Origin: Hydrogenophilales bacterium 16-61-112
GTDB lineage: Bacteria > Pseudomonadota > Gammaproteobacteria > Burkholderiales > Thiobacillaceae
Length of the DNA: 46,173 nt
Assembly: GCA_002257045.1 (NCBI GenBank)
Contig: NCHD01000002.1
Span: 1 to 46,173, forward strand
Direction of reading: 5' to 3'
Positions 40,433 through 46,173 of the stretch are shown here, in pieces. The notes under the pieces were generated by a model that searched no databases, was not told where the DNA came from, and saw only the letters and a program-made list of their open reading frames with translations. The number at the start of each line of letters is the position of its first letter. Position 1 is the first letter of the stretch. A program made the translations under genes and the position numbers.

Positions 40433-41914
40433 TTATCCTGTTGCTGCAAGTTTCAGCGCACTATCCAGCGCTTGTATGAATTCGTTGAGCTTGATCGGCT
40501 TGGTGAGGTAGCGGAAAAATCCTGCCGCCAGGCCTTGTCGGATATCGCTTGGCATGGCATTGGCACTGATGGCCAGCACCGGGATATGCGCCGTTGCCGG
40601 ATCGTCGCGCAGAATTTTCAGCGCCTGGATGCCGCTGATGCCGGGCAGGTTGATGTCCATCAGGATCACCTCCGGCTGATGGGCGCGTGCCAGCGCAATG
40701 CCGAGTGTGGCATCGCGCGCGCTCAGCATGCGGATATGCGGGACACCCTCAATGATCTGTTCGACCAGCATCAGGTTGGCCGGATTGTCTTCCACGTAGA
40801 GCAGGGTGCGCATCGCCACGTTTCCTTGCGCGTGCGGCACAAGCTCGGCGGCCATTTCATGTTCAGGAGAAAATTGTGGCATCACGTCGCGGATCAACTC
40901 AATCCAGAATTCGCTGCCCACGCCGACGGTGCTTTCGACGCCGATGCTGCCGCCCATCAGTTCGACCAGCTGCTTGGTGACCACCAGGCCGATGCCGGTT
41001 CCTTCTTCGGTACCGGTTTCCTGGCCGAGCCGGTTGAACGGCTGGAACAGCTGCGCCAGCTTGTCCGGCGGCAATCCCACACCGCTGTCCTTGATGCTGA
41101 TGCGGACGCGATCCCGGGTCGTGGTGCACGTCACCTCGACCGTTCCCTGTTCGCGGTTGTATTTGATCGCATTGGACAGCAGGTTGACCAGCGCCTGCTT
41201 GACCCGGGTTCGATCGGCATTGGCAATGCAGGTATTTTCGAATGGATGGCAATTTATCCGGATGCCGCGTTGTTGCGCCTGTGGCTCGATCATGGCCTGG
41301 CATTCGAGCAGCACGTCGGACAGCGATAAGGGTTCCAGCGACAGCGACAGCTTGCCGGACTCGATCACCGCAAGCTCCAGGATTTTGTTGACCAGGTCCA
41401 GCAGGTACCACCCCGCCTTGATGATGTGCTGCAGCCGTTCATTCTGGACGGCCGTCGGCGGGGGCGAGCCGACCTCCAGCAACTGGGCAAAGCCGAGGAT
41501 GGCGTTGAGCGGGGTGCGCAGCTCATGACTCATGCTGGACAGGAAATCCGATTTCGCCAGGTTGGCTTTTTCCGCGGCGGATTTGGCGCGTTCCATCTGT
41601 GCTTTGGATATTTCGACTTGCTCGTTCAGTTTTTGCGCTTCAATGGTCGCGATGATCAGACGTGTGTTCGCTTGCTGCAACATCGCCATGTGATCGTCGG
41701 ACGCCGCCTGCGTCGTCTCTGCCGCGCGAATGTCCCGCTCGCGCGTGGTGGCAGTCCCTTCGCGCACGTCGACGGCATTTTCGCGCAAATCCACGGCATC
41801 TTCCCGTGCCGTCGCCACGGCCTCGCGGCTTTGAACGGCCGCTTTGTTGGCCAGGATCGCAGGTGAGCCCTGATCGTTGCGACCAGCAGCGCCGTCGCTG
41901 TCACTTCTGTTCAT
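40433..41914 (-). CDS. Hybrid sensor histidine kinase / response regulator
   Basis: A 493-residue cytoplasmic protein: N-terminal coiled coil with repeated REDAVDLRENAVDVRE, HisKA with SSMSHELRTPLNAILGFAQL (phospho-His in SHELRTP), HATPase with SNAIKYNREQG, DSGVGLPPDKL and GTGIGLVVTKQL, and a C-terminal receiver with YVEDNPANLMLVEQII and phospho-Asp in VILMDINLPG. No membrane helix or periplasmic domain, so it senses through partners, presumably the KaiC-like ATPase encoded 26 bp upstream. Start has GGAG 8 nt upstream of ATG 41914. Confidence 0.9.
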   Translation of the reverse strand: MNRSDSDGAAGRNDQGSPAILANKAAVQSREAVATAREDAVDLRENAVDVREGTATTRERDIRAAETTQAASDDHMAMLQQANTRLIIATIEAQKLNEQVEISKAQMERAKSAAEKANLAKSDFLSSMSHELRTPLNAILGFAQLLEVGSPPPTAVQNERLQHIIKAGWYLLDLVNKILELAVIESGKLSLSLEPLSLSDVLLECQAMIEPQAQQRGIRINCHPFENTCIANADRTRVKQALVNLLSNAIKYNREQGTVEVTCTTTRDRVRISIKDSGVGLPPDKLAQLFQPFNRLGQETGTEEGTGIGLVVTKQLVELMGGSIGVESTVGVGSEFWIELIRDVMPQFSPEHEMAAELVPHAQGNVAMRTLLYVEDNPANLMLVEQIIEGVPHIRMLSARDATLGIALARAHQPEVILMDINLPGISGIQALKILRDDPATAHIPVLAISANAMPSDIRQGLAAGFFRYLTKPIKLNEFIQALDSALKLAATG

Positions 41915-41940
41915 TTGCCACTCTCCATCACCGGGTCGTT

Positions 41941-43398
41941 CTAGCCGGGGCTGAACGTCGGCCGGCCCGACAGGATTCCGGCATACTCAGACATGGTCTC
42001 GCCAATAACGATGCCTTCGTTTGTAATGTCAAAGAGGCGAATGTCCTTGCTGTGCTCGCTGCCCCGGACTTTGACCACCGACAAGGCGCGGTTGAATTGG
42101 CCCGCGATTTCGACATAGCGCTGCACGATAATGGCGTCAGCGAGAAAAGCACTGCCAAATGGACTGAAGCGCAAATCGGTGTAGCGGTCTTCCAGTTCCG
42201 AGGTCATTAATATCGTCACGCCCATGGCCGTCAGCTCGGCAATCATCCGGTACAGCGACCCGCGGAAATCTTCGCTAAATTCGGGTGCCAGCGACAGCTC
42301 GAATCCGGACAGGGAGTCTATGACGACACGCTTGGCCTGCATTCGGTCAATCATTTTGATCATGTCATGCAAGGTTTCATCGATCGATAAATCCAGGGAA
42401 CGCGTATTGATCACCCCCACTTGCCCGGCCTTGACCAGTGCAGACAGTTTATTGTTCAGCAGCTGGCTGGGGCTTTTCTCAAACGCTGCAATCACACCGG
42501 GTTCGCCCCGGCGCGCCCCTTCGGCGAGAAATTCCGTCGACAGGATGGTTTTTCCGGAACCGGATGGCCCGACCAGGAGCAGCGAATAGCCGGCCGGCAA
42601 GCCGCCGCCCAGCATGTCATCGAGGCCGGGTATTCCCATGGGCACACGTGCATCTCCCGTGGATGTCTCGGACCCGGTCATCCCGCCCGGTTGGACAATC
42701 GCCCTCGGAAAAATGTGGAGTCCGGCATCGCTCATCCGGAACGTATGCAAACCCGGGGCCTGGGCCTGACCGCGCATTTTGACCACTTGCATCTTGCGCA
42801 CCATGGAGTTGCGGTGCAAATTTTGCGACAGCCACAGGATGCCATCCGCCACGGTAAAGACGGGACTTGACTCTGTTTCTGGCGCCAGATATTCACCGAT
42901 CAGGAATGTGGTGGCCTGCCAGCTCGTCATTTGCATGCCGAGTTGCTGCACGAACCGCTGCAGATCGGACATGCTCGGGCCCTCGCGGTTTGCGGACTGC
43001 ACGACGGATCGAAACGAATCCACGAACACCAGGCTGGGAGCATAGGCTTGGACTTCTTCGGCGATGCGTGCCAGGACACGGTCGAAATCCCCCTCCAGGA
43101 GCTCTGCGGACAGGTTGACGAAACGGATCGAGTCGTTGATCTTGTCGTGATCAAAAAATGTGAATTGCTGCTGGTAGCGCAGCATTTTCAAAGCGGGTTC
43201 CCCGAGCACCGTAAAGAACAGTGCGCGGTACTGCGGGTTGGCCAGCGAGAACATGATCTGGTGCGCGAGCGTTGTTTTTCCGCTTCCCGGCGTTCCCGCA
43301 ATCAGGTTGAACGAAAATTCCGGCAGGCCACCGCCCAACAGATTATCCAGGCCCGGTACGCCGGATGGCAGACAACGAATGTTTACCTTGTTACTCAT
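41941..43398 (-). CDS. KaiC-like double-domain ATPase
   Basis: A 485-residue protein with two RecA-type KaiC domains. Domain 1: GVPGLDNLLGGGLP, Walker A GTPGSGKT (35-42), GEP in place of the EE catalytic pair, Walker B LVFVDSFRS. Domain 2: GIPGLDDMLGGGLP, Walker A GPSGSGKT (277-284), FEKSPSQLL and VVIDSLSGFEL. The Ser/Thr phosphorylation site of cyanobacterial KaiC is not evident. There is no KaiA or KaiB here, so it is probably a signalling ATPase rather than a clock. ATG 43398 has AAGGAG upstream and overlaps the previous gene by 8 bp. It feeds a hybrid kinase encoded next. Confidence 0.9.
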   Translation of the reverse strand: MSNKVNIRCLPSGVPGLDNLLGGGLPEFSFNLIAGTPGSGKTTLAHQIMFSLANPQYRALFFTVLGEPALKMLRYQQQFTFFDHDKINDSIRFVNLSAELLEGDFDRVLARIAEEVQAYAPSLVFVDSFRSVVQSANREGPSMSDLQRFVQQLGMQMTSWQATTFLIGEYLAPETESSPVFTVADGILWLSQNLHRNSMVRKMQVVKMRGQAQAPGLHTFRMSDAGLHIFPRAIVQPGGMTGSETSTGDARVPMGIPGLDDMLGGGLPAGYSLLLVGPSGSGKTILSTEFLAEGARRGEPGVIAAFEKSPSQLLNNKLSALVKAGQVGVINTRSLDLSIDETLHDMIKMIDRMQAKRVVIDSLSGFELSLAPEFSEDFRGSLYRMIAELTAMGVTILMTSELEDRYTDLRFSPFGSAFLADAIIVQRYVEIAGQFNRALSVVKVRGSEHSKDIRLFDITNEGIVIGETMSEYAGILSGRPTFSPG

Positions 43399-43813
43399 GC
43401 TTGAACTCCTTGCTGGTGCTGGTCGAAGCGTCATCGCCCCAGGCAGAACTTAAAATACGGGTGGTTAGCGGTTCGCCAATCAAGGCGGCCAGGATGCCGG
43501 TGAACGTGAGCAGCAACAGGCTGTTTGCATCACGGGCGTGCGATGGCGGCTGTCCTTCAAGGCACTTTTTTAAATTCGCGAACCGCTGATCTGCCTGTGG
43601 CGACAGTGAGCTGGCCGCGAGCCAGGGAAATGTCGGCTGGGCAAGGAATACGCTTCGCGCATACAGTGAATTGAACCCTTCCTCACCGACGATCGAAATG
43701 ATCTGGGTCGCCATCAGCACCCATAAGTCAATCGCGGCATCCGCCCCCTTTTCAGGGTGGCGTGCCATCAGGCTTTCGATTAACTGGTGCCGCAGCGGGT
43801 CTCTGGTTTCCAT
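43391..43813 (-). CDS. Unknown 140-residue protein preceding the KaiC-like gene
   Basis: No domain is recognised. The protein is helical and begins METRDPLRHQLIESLMARHP, with a hydrophobic part (LWVLMATQIISIVGEEG) and a later segment ANSLLLLTFTGILAALIGE. It ends inside the KaiC start (8-bp overlap), so the two are co-translated, and it may be a small partner or input module of the ATPase. The start at ATG 43813 has no strong ribosome-binding site. Confidence 0.7.
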   Translation of the reverse strand: METRDPLRHQLIESLMARHPEKGADAAIDLWVLMATQIISIVGEEGFNSLYARSVFLAQPTFPWLAASSLSPQADQRFANLKKCLEGQPPSHARDANSLLLLTFTGILAALIGEPLTTRILSSAWGDDASTSTSKEFKHE

Positions 43814-44294
43814 AGCAACCTATTAATAATCGGCCGATATCAACGACGATGCGGGCTTGCAGCCGCTTTTCGAGGGCAAGCATCCCGCGCTGGATAGGTT
43901 TTTACCTGGGGGCATATTGGCCATATTCGTCGTCCTGTTTTTTTGAAGCCTTGTGGCGTGCTTTTTAGTACGAGTGATGCGCTCGATTCCCGCCGCGAGC
44001 AGGGTGGCGCGTTGATGGTACTCCGTCCCTGCCTGCCTGCCTGCCTGCCTGAAAAACAGGGGGCGCCCATTCGCCTGATTCGTGCCGATCGGGCAAGGGG
44101 AACGCAATGTCGACCACGATTCGCCGACCTGATGGACTGCGGGCGCCCCCAGCTAACCCAAGAGTGGATCATGAGCAAAATCGATCCACCACTGGGGCGG
44201 GTCGACACGATTGAACGGGGGCAGGGGGGGATAGGGGCACCAAACGCTCGCTGATTGGTGCGCTGCGCAGATGGCGCGCGGTGAATATCACTTT
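43814..44294. other. Gap of 481 bp without a supported gene
   Basis: Lies between the signalling cassette and the glucan-synthase gene. It contains the CCTG repeat and two GGGCGCCC palindromes (about 44059-44068 and 44141-44150). Open frames here are short and unlike known proteins. Confidence 0.5.
44028..44051. repeat. CCTG tetranucleotide repeat, six copies
   Basis: CCTG is repeated six times without interruption in non-coding DNA. Such a tract can change length by slippage. It is not inside a gene that I support, so a phase-variation role is not indicated. Confidence 0.85.
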
Positions 44295-46173
44295 TTAGCC
44301 CAGGTCCACCTCGGCGTAGTGTTCCCGGCGGTCGTCGACCAACGGGATGCGGGTGTCGGCCTGATCGACGCCGTCCACTGTCGTACGGCGCACCTGCCCT
44401 GCTTCACCCACGCGCCTGATGTGGATGTGGTAGACCGTCTCCCGATAACGGTAGTGAATGGTGTAGGCATCCCAATGAGCCGGGACACACGGCGCAATGC
44501 GCAGATGGTCTACTTCCAGATTCAACCCCAGCAGGGTTTCCACGCTCAGCCGGTACATCCAGCCCGCCGCGCCGGTGTACCAGGTCCAGCCGCCGCGGCC
44601 GGTGTGCGGCGTCACGCCATAGATGTCCGCGCACATGACATAGGGCTCGACCTTGTAGCGTTTGATAGCTTCCGCCGTGCTGCCGTGGTTGACCGGATTG
44701 ATCATGGCGAACAACTCCCAGGCGCGCTCGGTGTCGCCCTGCATGGCGAACGCCATCGTGGTCCAGATCGCGGCATGGGTGTACTGGCCGCCGTTCTCGC
44801 GCACGCCGGGGATGTAGCCCTTGATGTAACCGGGCTCCAGGTCTGATTTGTCGAACGGCGGGTCGAGCAGCTGGATGATCTGCTTGTCGCGCCGCACCAG
44901 GCGCTGGTCCACCGCCGTCATCGCCTGGCGGGCGCGCACCGGGTCGCCGCCGCCCGAGATGACCGCCCAGCTCTGGCTGATCGAATCGATCTGGCATTCG
45001 TCGTTGGTGGACGAGCCGAGCGGGGTGCCGTCGTCGAACCAGGCGCGCCGGTACCAGGCGCCGTCCCAGGCCTGGGCCTCGATATTGCTGCGCAACAGCG
45101 TCGCCTGGGCGTTGCACAGGGCGGCAAATTCCTGATCGTTGCGGTCGCGTGCAAGGCCGGCAAACAGTTCGAGGTTTTCGACCAGGAACCACGCCAGCCA
45201 CACGCTTTCGCCTCGGCCGTCCTTGCCGACCAGGTTCATGCCGTCGTTCCAGTCGCCACAACCCATCAGCGGCAAGTGGTGGCTGCCAAAGCGCAAGCCG
45301 TGCCTGAGCGCGCGCACGCAGTGATCGTACAGACTGGCCGTTTCCGGCGAACGCTGCGGCTGGTCGTAGTACGCCTCTTCTTCTGCATACAGCTCGCGGC
45401 CTTCGAGGAAATGGATGGGCTCGTCGAGCACGCCGGTGTCGCCGGTCGCCCGCACATAGCGGCAGGCGGCATACGGCAGCCACAGATAGTCGTCCGAGAA
45501 ATGGGTGCGCACGCCCTGGCCATTGGGCGGATGCCACCAGTGCTGGACGTCACCCTGGAGGAACTGGCGGCCGGCGTGCCGGATCAGCTGCTCGCGGGCG
45601 AGCCACGGTGTCGCATGCACCAGCGCCATGGTGTCCTGCAACTGGTCGCGGAAACCGTAGGCACCGCCGGACTGATAAAAGCCGCTGCGCCCCCACAGCC
45701 TGCACGACAGGGTCTGGTAGACCAGCCAGCCGTTGGCCAGCACATCCAGCGCCGGGTCGGGCGTCTCGACCTGCACCGCGCCCAGCGTGTGCTTCCAGTG
45801 TTCCCACACCGTTTCCAGCGCCTGTTGCGCGCCGGCCGGCCTGCCGAATCGCTGGATGAGATGCCGCGCCTCGTCGGCGTCACGCGCGGCGCCGAAGATA
45901 AACACGATCTCGCGGGTTTGTCCGGCAGCCAGTTCGACCCGGCTCTGGATTGCGGCGCACGGATCGAGGGCGGCGCCGGTGCGGCCAGACAGGCGCTTGC
46001 GGCGCATCGCTGCGGGATTCGCCAGCGTGCCGTTGCGGCCGATGAACTCGGTGCGGCTGCCGCTCACCGAGCGCTCGCGCTCGCTGACATGGGCAAACAC
46101 CACCCGGTTGGCGCATTCGCGGCCGTAGGCGTTGCGGGCAAACAGCGCCCCGCTGTGCGGATCGGTTTCGGTG
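44295..46173 (-). CDS. GH94 / cyclic beta-1,2-glucan synthase-type protein, N-terminus outside window
   Basis: About 626 codons are visible; the frame is open to the right edge, so the true start lies beyond it. The GH94 (alpha/alpha)6 domain is clear: SGGAYGFRDQLQDTMAL, WWHPPNGQGVRTHFSDD, the catalytic acid Asp in GCGDWNDGMNLVG, GQYTHAAIWTTMAFA and GRGGWTWYTGAAGWMYR. This part occurs in cellobiose/chitobiose phosphorylases and at the C-terminus of NdvB/ChvB cyclic glucan synthases, where it sets ring size. The sequence just upstream resembles the preceding NdvB linker (CANRVVFAH), so I favour the synthase. Length cannot be judged. Confidence 0.85.
   Translation of the reverse strand, partial: TETDPHSGALFARNAYGRECANRVVFAHVSERERSVSGSRTEFIGRNGTLANPAAMRRKRLSGRTGAALDPCAAIQSRVELAAGQTREIVFIFGAARDADEARHLIQRFGRPAGAQQALETVWEHWKHTLGAVQVETPDPALDVLANGWLVYQTLSCRLWGRSGFYQSGGAYGFRDQLQDTMALVHATPWLAREQLIRHAGRQFLQGDVQHWWHPPNGQGVRTHFSDDYLWLPYAACRYVRATGDTGVLDEPIHFLEGRELYAEEEAYYDQPQRSPETASLYDHCVRALRHGLRFGSHHLPLMGCGDWNDGMNLVGKDGRGESVWLAWFLVENLELFAGLARDRNDQEFAALCNAQATLLRSNIEAQAWDGAWYRRAWFDDGTPLGSSTNDECQIDSISQSWAVISGGGDPVRARQAMTAVDQRLVRRDKQIIQLLDPPFDKSDLEPGYIKGYIPGVRENGGQYTHAAIWTTMAFAMQGDTERAWELFAMINPVNHGSTAEAIKRYKVEPYVMCADIYGVTPHTGRGGWTWYTGAAGWMYRLSVETLLGLNLEVDHLRIAPCVPAHWDAYTIHYRYRETVYHIHIRRVGEAGQVRRTTVDGVDQADTRIPLVDDRREHYAEVDLG

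Noticed and set aside
40193-41329. 378-codon plus-strand frame
   Set aside because: It is antisense to the hybrid kinase, whose HisKA, HATPase and receiver motifs are unmistakable.
41941-43398. A circadian clock (kaiABC)
   Set aside because: Only a KaiC-like ATPase is present; no KaiA or KaiB and no clear KaiC phosphorylation site.
43823-43924. 33-codon minus-strand frame (MANMPPGKNLSSAG) before the unknown KaiC-linked gene
   Set aside because: Only a weak AGGA lies upstream; no domain, and the surrounding DNA is repetitive.

Overview
The window looks like the chromosome of a GC-rich, chemolithotrophic sulfur-oxidising betaproteobacterium of the Thiobacillus/Sulfuriferula kind. This is inferred from gene content (thiosulfate dehydrogenase, tetrathionate hydrolase, cbb3-type oxidase, SoxB relics, DsrC- and DsrE-like proteins), not from a marker gene. 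I saw no rRNA, tRNA or CRISPR.

Layout. 1-4.8 kb: partial RIO-type kinase coupled to an aspartase-like lyase (minus), then a plus-strand operon of two thioredoxin-fold proteins, a TolC-like channel and a short membrane-fusion protein. 4.9-8.6 kb: small stress or envelope genes (DUF3096, a Trp/Tyr-rich protein with a damaged start, a START-like protein, CsbD, an FMN reductase). 9.0-12.8 kb: overlapping Mla-type lipid-transport genes ending in a PQQ-type sugar dehydrogenase lipoprotein. 12.8-17.8 kb, minus: a three-gene operon of general-stress protein, catalase-like protein and alternative oxidase, then a Cys-rich flavoprotein and a Na+/H+ antiporter. 18-21.5 kb: tiny membrane proteins, a chloroperoxidase-type hydrolase, DsrC-like and DsrE-like proteins, a Spy-like protein and gene relics.

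21.5-28.1 kb is the core: a tightly overlapping operon of DUF202 protein, dihaem cytochrome c4, TsdA, CcoN, a CcoO-CcoP fusion, a one-helix subunit and TetH. Read together, it oxidises thiosulfate to tetrathionate, passes the electrons to its own oxygen reductase and hydrolyses the tetrathionate. Directly downstream lie two decayed copies of soxB (28.2-28.95 and 33.5-34.95 kb) sharing a 577-bp direct repeat. Between them sits an AT-rich leader with a sigma-54-type promoter, a Tat-exported NHL propeller and an intact but divergent SoxB-family protein with changed metal-ligand positions. IS3-type fragments, an inverted 63-bp repeat and a perfect 24-bp palindrome mark the edges. The picture is a lineage that lost canonical SoxB and kept an S4-intermediate route plus an unusual SoxB relative.

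35-38.5 kb: a two-domain DUF1566 protein, small membrane, Spy-like, SRPBCC and DsrC-like genes and a folE relic. 38.5-43.8 kb, minus: a signalling cassette (unknown protein, double-domain KaiC-like ATPase, hybrid histidine kinase, GGDEF-EAL protein). 44.3 kb to the end: the C-terminal part of a GH94 / cyclic beta-glucan synthase-type protein.

Across the window, at least seven copies of a 14-bp imperfect palindrome (consensus CTGTGCGTNNNCGYAC, counting two flanking bases) sit upstream of the stress-type genes and suggest one regulon.
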